From Toxorhynchites rutilus septentrionalis (Eukaryota; Arthropoda; Insecta; Diptera; Culicidae): 64,000 nucleotides of DNA. Below are positions 46,730 through 57,589 of the stretch, one piece after another. Each line of letters begins with the position of its first letter. Position 1 is the first letter of the stretch. The stretch is taken from the NCBI RefSeq assembly GCF_029784135.1, contig NC_073746.1, positions 58,750,097 through 58,814,096 of the forward strand, read 5' to 3'. The notes under the pieces are model-generated. The model had not been told where the DNA came from and made no database searches. It saw only the letters and a program-made list of their open reading frames with translations. The position numbers were made by a program, and so were the translations under genes.

Positions 46730-47262
46730 AAAGCTGATTTGATGAAATCCAGAAATGCTCAAATGACCCGGCAGAGGCTCGGAGTCTCGAAGCATTGGAT
46801 TGCGGCAGACGTCGGTATTTCTGAATCAGCTCTGAGGAAGAGGCTCATATCAGAAAGTGATTTACGATTTGAATCTTCTTTTATTGACATTTCTACTTCT
46901 GCTGGGATGTGTCAGCGAGCATCTAGGGCGGTTCAGATAGGTATTTACGAGTGTCTGAGGATCTGGCGGATCACTGCAGGGCACTGTACAAAGCTTTCTA
47001 CGGTATGACTCTCAAAGATTTACGGCGCCTTGCGTTTGATTTTACAGAAGCTAATAACCTCCAGCACGAATTCAACCACATTGCAAAACTGGCAGAAAGA
47101 GATTTTGATTCCAGCTTCATGAGGAACCATCGTTTGTCTCTTCGAACCCCACAACAGCGCAACGAAGCAACAGCGCTCCAAGGCAAAACGTCGGAATCCT
47201 CAGAACCGAAATCGAAGATGAGGAATGAAAATAAACAATTGCTTAAAAATAATTCAAAATGA
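46730..47262 (+). pseudogene. pogo-like transposase N-terminal DNA-binding region, core lost
   Basis: The first helix-turn-helix (pipsqueak/CENP-B type) is visible as MTRQRLGVSKHWIAADVGIS with ESALRKRL (46760-46850). After a +1 frame change near 46955 come DLADHCRALYKAFYGMTLKD and an LRRLAFDF stretch, ending with FMRNHRLSLRTPQQ (47115-47155), the second CENP-B-like DNA-binding helix region. The DDE catalytic domain that should follow is absent; the frame runs through a Lys/Glu-rich tail (SEPKSKMRNENKQ) to a stop at 47262. A DNA-binding-only product is conceivable but broken by the frameshift. Confidence 0.7.
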
Positions 47263-47394
47263 ATTTCAAATGAAAAATGTTTTTATTTTAATTTATTTTC
47301 ATGTTTTCACAATAAACTTCAAAAAAATATTGTTTTTTTCAATAATGAGTTTCAAATAGATCAAGTGAAGGTAACTATGTATTTAAAAACTTGA

Positions 47395-47643
47395 TCTATA
47401 TAAATAAAAATGATTTGGTGTCCGTTCCTCACGATTTAACTCAAGAACGAAGAAACAGATTTAAACAGTCAGTACAGGACTGATGCGTCTTAGTCTGCAT
47501 CAGGTTTATATGTCAAAAAAGAAATTATAACCGCGAGTATAGATTACGCACATAAAAATAATTTATGTGGGAACTTGAGTGTTCGAAATGATTTATATCA
47601 ATATATTTATTATGGGTGGGACGAAGTTCGCCGGGTCAGCTAG
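47395..47643 (+). mobile_element. 249-bp Helitron nested in the pogo-like element
   Basis: 5' TCTATATAAATAAAAATG preceded by A; 3' GTTCGCCGGGTCAGCTAG followed by T at 47644. This is a textbook Helitron A^T insertion and it shares its ends with the element at 35391-35781. Non-autonomous. Confidence 0.85.
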
Positions 47644-48102
47644 TTTGTTAATAAAATCGAATTCTGTTTCAAATGTTGGACATTTTCGGATATCTTATAT
47701 TGTCAGTCTCCTTCCTCTCAAAAATTTCCACGTGGTATGTTCGACCATAACACCCACTCTTCTCCACCCATAAGAAACCATAGAACACCCCCCTCCTGGC
47801 TACTGGACGGTGCTTACACTCTTTAGTAATGATGTTTCTCCCGCTTCTGCTGATAAACCATTTATTATCAGTATAAGTTATCTCAGAAGTTCAATTCAAT
47901 AAGAGCGCACCTTTGCCCCGTGCGGTGCGCATTTGTCTTTTTGTATTAAAATAGGTATTTGTCCAATTACAAACACAACTCGAGAAATGCTTGTACTACG
48001 TTTCGAAGGTAATATATATAGTAACAATTTGGTAAGCAAACGGCTTTTATTTCGAGCGTTATTTGACGACAACAGTTAGGTGAGTACCTTTGCCCCGCAT
48101 TA

Positions 48103-49131
48103 CTTTAAGGGTGAAGAATACCCGATTATGGCCTCTCATTGTAATCATTTCATAAAAAAATAAAATAAAAACAATATGTATGTTTGTAGAAAAATAGAAC
48201 TAAATATGTATTAAAGTGAACAATAATTCAGCAGATCCAAATGAAATTATCCTGAAAATACACATTCTAGAAACATACATTTTCGATTTGGATGAAAGTT
48301 TGTGTTTGTAATCAGAAGAAATATGCGTTTTCCACAGATATTAGCACTATCTCTGAAATTATAAGCCATACTAAAAAAAGAAGAGTTATAGAGAATTGTT
48401 GTTTGAGCGTAGAAAAATATTCACTGAAAAAAAGAGAATTTTTTGAAAATTTTCCACGAAAAATCGAGGTTGTGTAGAAAGTTAAAAAAAAAATTAGATG
48501 GTAAAATTATTTTTGACAAACTTTGTAGAACAACGATTTGTTCTGTTTTTTTAAACATAGAATTTTTGTATATTAACAATCAATTTTGCATATTTTGACC
48601 AATTTGATGAATTATGATACAAAAATTATGATACAATGTTTCTAATTTATTGTATTTTTATAGCAAATATGCCCTTTTCATATTGCTTATAATTTCCAAC
48701 ATGTTTTCCAAATACACAATTAGGGTAGAATTATATATTTGGGAGTTACAGTAGAAACCAGTTCAAGACATATCGTTTAATATGAATCGTAGCGGCATAT
48801 AAAAAATCTTTTTTATTTATCTTACCTTACCTTTTAACATATTATTCGTGCTGCGCAATCAAAACACTAACACTTAAAGTAGAATTGAATTCGCAATAAC
48901 TTGTTCAAACAGAGCTTAATGATTCAATCGGATGTTACAGGTGCAAACATAATTAACATGTTTACGTTATAACTAGATTGTATCTAAAGTCAGATATTAT
49001 TTAGATACTATTGTTCTAAGTGGCTTCTGGTGGCGAAAGTGTCTGGTTGCACCCCCTCACTCTTCGCTATCTGTATATTGTGTATGTATGATGAAGTATT
49101 TGTTATTGTAGGGGTGTTTAAAAAAAAGGTG
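48103..49131. other. AT-rich stretch, nothing recognised
   Basis: Extremely AT-rich, with no element ends or domains supported. Confidence 0.5.
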
Positions 49132-49133
49132 TA

Positions 49134-50171
49134 CAGTGCGGACTCGATTATATACAGTTTCTGATTTCTTCTCACTGTATATAATCGAGTAAAAAAATGT
49201 TTTCTCATTCATTTTTTGGCATGTAATTTTCGTTTTTTGAATATAAAAGAGGGATTTGATTTTTGATGTATCCCTTTAAAGTCAGAAAACACCTTTCTCA
49301 CATGAAAAACATAAATTTATCCAGATTCTCTCAGCAGGTAACAGACGATCATATTTTATGAAAAAATCCCACACATGTTCGAATTTCAACAATCACAGAG
49401 TTATAGAACTTTTTTTGTTTCGGACTCTGTTGCCTCAAACTGGCTCTATATTACAAAGTATGCTACGTAAGACAATTGCTCTCATTTGAAAGACGAGAAA
49501 ATTTAGTACAGGATATAATAGTGGAACATCTAGATTAGTGTATTTTAATAACATTTTGGAAGTGAAAAACTCAAAAGTTAATAATTTACAATGTGTTATT
49601 ATTAATTTCTTCGTAAAAATTTACATTAAACTAGATTGTTTCTATCAATTGTATTGAAGCTCTCTATCGCTCTCTTTCTTCCTTAATTTGACTTGACACC
49701 GCAAATGGGAACGAGAACGGAAAGGAGGGACGAAGCCGCACACACAAAAAAAAAACTGTTGAAAAACTCGGTCTTATTAAAATTTCACACTCCAACGAGA
49801 TAAAAATATTTATGTGGTTGCACATATCTTTTCTTTCCTTTCACTTGCCTCCGACCCGCCGCTCCACCCCGCTCAGCGATATGATGGAAATTCCAACTTT
49901 GTGCTTACTTTTTTTTCTTTCTTCCTTAATTTGGCTGCAATATCCATATAAATAATTCCTGGTGAAAATACAAGCAAAATCTTCAAAAATGCCGATGTTT
50001 ACCCCACTGCACATGTAATAGCCACTTAAATTACACATTAACGTTGAAAGGTTACATTTCTTATTGAAATAAGTCATATTTGAAATATGAAAAAAATATT
50101 TTTTTCCAAAGTGTATATAATCGAGTCCAAAATTGTATAAAATCGAATCACATATAATCGAGTCCGACCTG
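49134..50171 (-). mobile_element. CAGGTCGG-family MITE, copy C, reversed
   Basis: Ends CAGTGCGGACTCGATTATAT at 49134 after TA and ATCGAGTCCGACCTG ending 50171 before TA. The body matches copies A and B in reverse. It is the most complete copy and carries a foreign 225-bp insertion at 49691-49915. Confidence 0.85.
49691..49915 (+). other. 225-bp templated insertion copied from 52754-52978
   Basis: This block is nearly identical to 52754-52978 (one substitution plus length changes in an A-run and a T-run). It is bordered by an 18-bp direct repeat TCTTTCTTCCTTAATTTG (49673-49690 and 49916-49933). The matching part of MITE copy A lacks it, so the MITE is the recipient and 52754 the likely source. 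It has no terminal inverted repeats and no terminal poly(A) in a retroposon-like orientation. Confidence 0.85.
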
Positions 50172-50189
50172 TATTTCAGTTATTTTTCT

Positions 50190-50345
50190 ATCCCATCTGT
50201 TTATTTTATTAGGCTCATTTGGCAATACAGCTGCAAAAGAGCCGAATTTATTCGTGTACATTTTTATCGTAAGATAATTCTGTTATATATCACACAGTAG
50301 CCATTTTAGGCGTAAGAGTATTCCTATCTTATCGATACACATGTC
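50190..50345 (-). mobile_element. SINE 3' fragment, reversed
   Basis: The reverse complement matches the 3' half of the SINE at 4838-5333 (CTCTTACGCCTAAATGGCTG, ACTGTGTAA, GTACACGA, AATTCGGCTCT and GCCAATGAGCCT). Diverged and 5'-truncated. Confidence 0.65.
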
Positions 50346-53282
50346 GGCTTTTTCGGCGTAAAAATATTCCTATTGTTATTATTTCGTATTTAAGTTATGG
50401 CAATTTATATTTTTTTGTTAATGAAAAAATAAAATTTTTTCAGTATATATTTTTTTCAAAACATTATTTCGATACGGTTCATAGTTTTTGAGAATAAATT
50501 GATTAAAAATTTCTCTTATCAGAATCGATACGCCAAATGTTTACCATGAGGCCATGAGGCATAATCCTGTGGAAGACTCATATTTCCTCTAGTCTAAAAC
50601 AAATAAAAGTTTCCATCAAAAACTGGACTCCACTGTCGTCGTATCATTGTAGCACGTCCTGTAGCACTAGTCTAAACGTAACCGGACCATCATGCGACTA
50701 AGAGAAGGGTAAAATTCGCCTGGTGAGTTCATTTTGAATATAATGATTAGTAAAGTATTCTATTGTTGTAGTAGAAGAAAATAGTTTGTGTGTAATGTTA
50801 TACTCGAAATGTCATTGTTTTTCAGTTTTTGAGGCTAAATTTCACGTTGATTTGAGTACGTCGACCATTGTGAGTGTAATATAAGACATAATCGTACGAC
50901 GAATGATAAACAACCTGAAAATGCGCTCATAATGTTCAGTGATTCTACGAACAAGAGTATCTTCGAGAAAAAAAGTAGCAGCAGCAGCAGAATCCCCGCC
51001 ACTCGCGTCTTAACTAACCATTTTCGAAGCAAATGAACCACGGAATAAATTACGACCCGTTTCCCGGGGAAGGGTGATACCGAACCATTAATCATCGGCC
51101 AAGACGAACTTCATGACAATTTAATAGAAACATCGAAAGGCACAACGAAGCGAGCCAAATCCTAGCTGATGCTGAAACGACGCGAGAAGATGGAATGTCA
51201 GAAAATCGCTCAGCTAGACAAATCAAATAAAAACTGATTGATCTTCGATGCTACGCTGTTAGCGTCTCCTCTTCTTCGCCGAATCGAACGCTGGATCTTG
51301 TTTCAATTCGTTCCGATTCAGCTTCTTTTGTTCAGTGTATCTGTATGTTTTCTTTTTCTTTTTTTTTATTCGATGTATCGATGCAACTCTATTTTGTTTA
51401 TTGTTCGTTTTATTATGTCATATCAATCAGTTGGTTCAGTAGATTGAATTTGATCTTTTGACTGATTTGGGTTGGGTTCGATTCTGTACTACATGTTTAG
51501 AACACAACTAAATTATGTACCAGTCGAATCCATTACGTAGAGTAAGTCTCGACCCTATGAGCGCTTTCCGGCGACTCGTCAAATCCTCACTCTCCCCTCG
51601 GGTGGTAAAAGTTAATTGTAATTACAACAGTTACACAAATTACACTTGTCCCCGGCACATAAGCACCGAAAATCTCCAATCTGGAAACACGATCCAAAAC
51701 CGTCAAGTGATTTTATTATTTTCTCTAATCTGTTTAATTCTTTAACCCCTGCCAGGCACGGATACCCCGGATGCTCGTGTTGCAATTTGTGAAACCAACA
51801 CTGGAACTGCGATAACATCATCAAACCATCGTACCAGCGGAAGGTTCTGTCGGCCACGAAGGGGAGGAGAAACACGGAAAGCAGCAAATCCTTATATTGT
51901 TCGATATCACTTCATCCCCCTAAGGATTCGGCTAATGATGTTGTTTTTATTAGTCAACCGGGTGGTTGTGTACACAGCGAGGAGGAAGCGAAAAATTGAA
52001 GTGGATGCTGTGCACGAGAGGTTCTGTAGAGGACCCTTCTCTGGGAAGAAAAAATCGAATATCTACGTACATTGCAGCATAGCATATCATACAGAAATCG
52101 TAATTGGTGGTCCCTTCATTTCATCTCGCTGCGCATGACTTTCGCCACATGTTTATAGCTTAATTAAATCCCAAATAAATGAATCAATCTCCCATTTATC
52201 ACTTCCTCGTTTGTCTCTTCTGCGCGCCAGCGGAGTGCAGTCCCACAACCAGTCAGTCAGCAGCATATTTTTAGTAACTGCCTAATTTACATGAAAATAA
52301 CTGTCAAAAGTGCCATAACGATATCTTTCAACTCTGGCGCTCGTAGCATCCGAATCGTAAAAAAGGCAGCATCACGCACCGCACGAAGAACAATCGAAAA
52401 CAGCAATAACAACAACATCAATAACAACACCAAAGAACGGAGGAAAAAATACCACCGGGCTAGTTTTGGAAGACAAGGGAAAATTGAAACAAATTTAGTT
52501 TTTTCCCGGCTGACAGATATAGGCGAAACAGAAACAAACAAGAGATAACAAGATGATGCTGCCAGCAGACTAGAACATCCGAATACTCACGCATCCCGCT
52601 CAGGCGGAAGAAAACGAAAAAAAAATCACACCCTGCTTAAGAACCATAACATACCGGAAAAAAAAATACAGACACTACCCGAGATCCGAGAGCAAAACCT
52701 TCGCCCAACAAAATTTATGCTTTTGTTTGCTACTGATGCATGCGCAGAACCAAACTTGACACCGCAAATGGGAACGAGAACGGAAAGGAGGGACGAAGCC
52801 GCACACACAAAAAAAAACTGTTGAAAAACTCGGTCTTATTAAAATTTCACACTCCAACGAGATAAAAATATTTATGTGGTTGCACATATCTTTTCTTTCC
52901 TTTCACTTGCCTCCGACCGGCCGCTCCACCCCGCTCAGCGATATGATGGAAATTCCAACTTTGTGCTTACTTTTTTTTTCTGCGCCATCCCAGAGCGAAA
53001 GAGATAAGATGCCACTTCTTGGTTGGTCCTTCGCGTGTGGAAGCCATCATATCGAGTGGGATTTCGTTTTTGTTGTGACCTCGACTGTTCCCTCGGCGGC
53101 AGCCAGTATCATCTCATCGGTATTAACCAATACACAAACAGGTCGTAAAACGTAGCAGCTCTCGTGCAGGACGCAACACATGAGCTGCAAGAGTTAGGAT
53201 CAACTGCGTCCGTGGAATTTCCGCACAGCTCAGTGGTGTTGATTATCCATTTTTTTGTCATTACAACGGATTTTATAATATT
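50346..53282. other. GC-richer, element-poor island
   Basis: Apparently unique sequence. Contains short runs such as GCAGCAGCAGCAG at 50978-50992 and AACAACAAC-type runs near 52405-52430. No domain was recognised in the 60-93 codon frames. It includes the source of the templated insertion. Confidence 0.5.
52754..52979 (+). repeat. Source copy of the 225-bp duplicated block
   Basis: Nearly identical to 49691-49915 and embedded in otherwise unique sequence. It has no flanking direct repeat of its own, unlike the other copy. It ends in a 9-base T-run. Confidence 0.8.
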
Positions 53283-53284
53283 AT

Positions 53285-53712
53285 TTTGACGTAGGATTAC
53301 GACTTTCGGAAACAAATAACATATACAAAACAATATAAAATGTCCGATTTCAAACGCTTATTGCATAGTCGTTTCATGGTGGATTGATGAGATTTTTGCT
53401 TCATTTCATTTCCTGGTAGGTTTACGACATTTTTGCACCAATTGATCTGGGCACTTCATAACAATTCATTATAATGGATAAAAAAATATATTTTATGAGA
53501 CCAATTCGCAATAGAAATCTTTGCTCTCAGTTCGTCTTCACTCTGTAGAAATAAGAATACGGGACTGTGCAATGAAATAAGATGATGATAATCTAACCTC
53601 ATACCCCTACAAAGGTTTGAGCTGGACGATTCATCTTTAAGATAATTATGAATTTCCGGATATACATGGAAACCAGTATGCAAAACAAACGAACTGGTTT
53701 TGTTGCAGACTA
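53285..53712. other. TTGACGTAG-family end fragment and spacer
   Basis: TTTTGACGTAGGATTACGAC at 53283 matches the left end at 6889 for about 18 bp. The sequence then diverges and no partner end is evident before the foldback element. Confidence 0.4.
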
Positions 53713-55651
53713 AAGGGCCTGGCCGGGTAAGGGAGTAAAAACTGCCCCCAAACCAAATCACCAGCTGTATTGTAAATATTGTATAGGATACTAAATAAAA
53801 CATTTTGATAGTAGTACCATATATTTGTGTTCTTATATGGTACACCATAGGATCTATGATGAAAAATGCACCTTTTCATCTTTTTCACGCCATTCTCAAT
53901 AGCTTTGAGACAAAAATAAGAAAAAATACTGAAAGTACATCTTACTATGGTATGTCGATAAATATCTTCAAACAATTTTTACATCAAAAAATCTAATAAT
54001 AATAAAAAATAAATACGCGGTACAAAAAAATATATATATTTTCTGGCATTTAGAAATTTTGAAAAAAAAAGTAACTTTGAGACCCACTTCTGCTCTAATT
54101 TTTATTTGAATGTGTTCGTATGTGTCTTTTTTTATACATGTGGCATAGTTTTTCCTGAATTTTTAAGAGCATTGCGAGACACAAAAATAATTTTCTTCAT
54201 CGTCTGTATTATTTTTTTTATTTTCTTAAAATCGATTATTTTATTGTATTCGTGGTTTTCAATTGTAAGATTAAAATAAAAAAAATATAATAATTTGGAT
54301 TTTCTAAGTGTTCTTCTCATTAATCCGAATGAACTTGCCACAAGGACTTTATTTTTTCTCACAGAGCTTTATCGTACTGCTGACTCCTATGAATTTGGTA
54401 AACCATCTAAATCCAATGTAAAGATAATCTCATATATTTTAAGATACGAGACAAAACAAATCTTTGTACAGCACAATGCTATAACTACACCGACAAAATT
54501 TAGAAACATGAAAAACAAAATTTAAATAAATATTAGAGCAGTACTGTCTCTCGGTCTCTAAATAAAAAAAAAAAAAAATAGGCCAAAGGCCAAAAAAGTT
54601 TTTTTTGCGCAATCCTTCTAAAAGTTCAAGAAAATTACGCTACATATGGAAAAAATAACACACACGAACGCATTTGAATCAAAATTATATTAAAATTGGG
54701 TTTCAAGGTAATATATATTTTTTCAAAATTTCGAAATGCCTGAAAATATACATATTTTTTTGTAGCGCGAAAAACACTCTAAAAATTCTGAGAAATCACA
54801 TTTACCTCAAAATAGACGTAGGAAGAAATTTCAATATTAACTAGGGTAGTACTGAACCTCAAAATCTACAAAAAATTAAATTTAATTGAAAATTAAAATT
54901 GAAACTAATTTAATTTTTTTTTAATATTTGATTTTTCGATGAAAAACTTGTTTGAAAATATTGATCGATACACCTTAGTAAGATGTACTTTCAGTATTTT
55001 TTTCATATTTTTGTCTCAAAACTATTGAGAATGACGTGAAAAAAAACGAAAAGGTGCATTTTTTTTACCATAGATCATATGGTGTACCATATAAGGACTC
55101 AAATATATGGTACTACCGCCAAATTGTTTTATTTAGTTACTTGTACAATATTTTACATACAGCTTGGTTTGGGGGACTTTTTACTCCCTTACCCAGTCAC
55201 ATCATAAAGAGAAATATAAAAACAATATTTTTTGTACTGCGTAACACTCAAAAAAATCTGAAAAAAAACACACATATCTAGAAAAGCCGTAGGAACACAT
55301 TTAAATATAAATTAGAGTAGTACTGAATGTCTTAATCAAAAAATTTTTTTTTCAAAATTTCAATATTTTTTAGTACTTAAATTTTTATTAATTTTTTTGA
55401 TAATTTTTCTTGATACACCGTAGTAAGATGCACATACAGTATTATTATCAAATTTTCATCTCGTAGCTTTTGAGGATGGCGTGAAATTAACGAAAAAGTA
55501 CGTTTTTCACTATAGATCGCATGTTAAGCCACATAGGGGTTCAAAAAAAAAAACGCCAAAATTTCTTATTTAATATCCTATACAATATTTGCCATACAAC
55601 TGATGATTTGGTTTGGGGGCACTTTTTACTCCCTTACCCGGCCAGGCCCTT
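53713..55651. mobile_element. Second GGGCCTGG foldback element, 1.94 kb
   Basis: Left end AAGGGCCTGGCCGGGTAAGG after TA; right end the perfect reverse complement, ending 55651 before TG. Internal inverted end-like copies lie near 55165-55200. Arms share TTTACTCCC, CAATATTTGCCATACA and GGATGGCGTGAA-type stretches with 27640-29954. Left-arm sequence at 53815-53830 preserves the empty site of the mariner in the other copy. Confidence 0.75.
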
Positions 55652-56372
55652 TGCTATCAATAGAACAACGGGCAACAGGCAAAAACTGAAAAATTGAATT
55701 GTCAAGGCTTGTCAAGGTTCTATTAGAGACTCACTCTGAGATCTGGCATAGTACAGAAAAAACCTCGACATCTGCTAATGCGATAGTTTACGAGTATTCG
55801 GTAGGGGCTATCGCGAGCTCAATTCCGGTTTCCACTGTAGATCCTAGAAAATTTCATTGAACATCGGTTTTCGCCAGTGTTCAAATCTAGATTGTCTATG
55901 CCTACAGAAACGCGCGCGTGGCTCAGGCGATTGTATACTGCTTCTGTATGTATTTTTTAACTTAATTTAACCCTCCACAATCCAACCCTGCCTTTAGACG
56001 GACTTCACTTTCCAAATTATTCAGACATTATTTTCAATGTTCACCCCCACTAGAACGTCTAGAATATTCTCATCTATCAAACATACAGCATTCTGCTAGG
56101 AGTATTTTATGTTGAAAGTCGGAAATTCGAGATAAAAGTGGAATGGGTTTTTTTAGACAAATAAAAAATTTGGGTCTTAGAAAGTTAAACAACAATAATG
56201 TGTAAAAATAATCATCATCATGTCTGTACGAAACTCGACACAAACTTGCACTAAACTATTTTACTTCGGATCTGTGGTAGAAAAAGCGTCCGATCGTTCC
56301 AAGCGACTAATAACTACTGAACTTTATTTGTACGTACAAATTTCTTTTCTAGGCTACTGGTTTATACATGTA
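55652..56372. other. Spacer, nothing recognised
   Basis: No element boundary or coding signature was supported. Confidence 0.45.
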
Positions 56373-56640
56373 TGTAGTGCCATCTGAGATACCGTTGCAG
56401 CCCCTGTGTGACATCCAAAGTGCAACACTTTTTGTCGCACACGAAAGTGCTTTAGGTTCCATACGAATGCGAATCAATTTGTTCAAATTGAATATACAAT
56501 TGTTCTGCCTTACTATAACCCTTTTGATGGTCAGGACTATAGACGAGAATTCCATGATTGTTCCAATTTCTATATAAGAAGAGAGCGTGTAGAAAATAAA
56601 CCAGTTCTTTTTATCTCGAACATTTACGCGTGTTATTACA
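56373..56640 (+). mobile_element. Possible solo LTR
   Basis: The block starts TGTAGTGCCATCTGAG and ends GTGTTATTACA, giving TG...CA ends. Near its 3' side it has a TATATAAG (56571) followed by an AATAAA-type signal (56595), the usual order of promoter and poly(A) signal in an LTR. I saw no clear target duplication, primer-binding site or polypurine tract, and no internal retrotransposon sequence. Plausible but weak. Confidence 0.35.
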
Positions 56641-56702
56641 ATCGATTTCCGATCCCACGAAAGTCTCAATTAAAATAATTGTATATATTCTTTTTACAAC
56701 TT

Positions 56703-57587
56703 CTCCTCTCTACTGCTCTGCCGGCACTAGGGTAAGCTGACTCGTAACTGCATATGGTTCGAACGATTGTTTTTCCTGAACAATGTCAATAAAATAAAAG
56801 AAGATTCAAATCATAAATTACATACTGATATGAGCCTCTTCCACAGAGCTGATCGACAAACACGAAGACACGAAGCCTCTGTTGGGCCATTTCGGGCATT
56901 TCTGGAGTGCATTTCTTCAAATTAGTGCTCTTCTTGTGGGTCCCGTAAAAAATTGGTTGAAAACATTTTATAATTTTTTTTGAGAGCAAAACGCTGGTGC
57001 GAACTTTTGCCCCACCAGCTATTTTTGAACCAATCGAATTTATTAAAAAATCTCTTGAACTTTTTCTCAAAAACGGATACGCACTATTATCTACTATAGA
57101 ATGAAGGTTTCCTTGACAATGTAGTTTCGAACTTTCCAGTTATTTTAGGTAACTAAGTCGTCATCCCCAAAATTGAAAAAAAAAATAATCAAAACAACAC
57201 AATACTCTTCTTACATCATAACTTTTTGCGCTTTTGCACTTTTGCGCTTCTGAGCTGCTGATGTGATAATGTGTCAAACATATACACTCCCATTTATCCC
57301 GCGCGGCGAGTGACGTGAGATTGCAAAGTTTACTACTTTATTCTGGAAGCCACCTTACTTTTTAGCTCCTATTTGACACTCGAGTCGATAACAAAAGAGG
57401 ACACGACATCAAATCTCACCTAGTGATGAACTATAGTCACGCCATTAGCCTACGGGAATGCAGTCACTTGAGCCATCTCACGTGATCCTCCGCGTGGAAT
57501 AAGGGGGACTGTTGCCGAATTTTTATGCTCGTTTGTTTTAAAAAGGCCAACGCGCACTTTTGCCCCGTGCGCACCTTTGCCCCGCAC
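56703..57587 (-). mobile_element. GCGGGGCAAAGG pogo-like element, reversed and broken
   Basis: Its end GTGCGGGGCAAAGGTGCGCA reads in reverse from 57587, with TA at 57588-57589, and the subterminal CAAAAGTGCGCGTTGGCC matches 46360-46375. The copy runs back through GGTGGGGCAAAAGTTCGCAC (about 57025) into the N-terminal transposase segment (minus strand, about 56955-56850, EMAQQRLR and LCGRGSYQ). About 300 bp at 57225-57520 are foreign to the other copy. The opposite end was not found, so the start is approximate. Confidence 0.6.
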
Positions 57588-57589
57588 TA

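Larger units (their letters stand above)
46332..48100 (+). mobile_element. pogo-like element with GCGGGGCAAAGGTGCGCA ends
   Basis: Left end GTGCGGGGCAAGGATGCGCA at 46332 after TA; right end in reverse ATGCGGGGCAAAGGTACTCA, ending 48100 before TA. The motif GGGGCAAAGGTGCGCA repeats at 46332-46365, 46622-46655 and 47910-47930, so transposase-binding sites lie on both sides of the coding remnant. A Helitron (47395-47643) is nested inside. A reversed relative is at 56703-57587. Confidence 0.8.
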
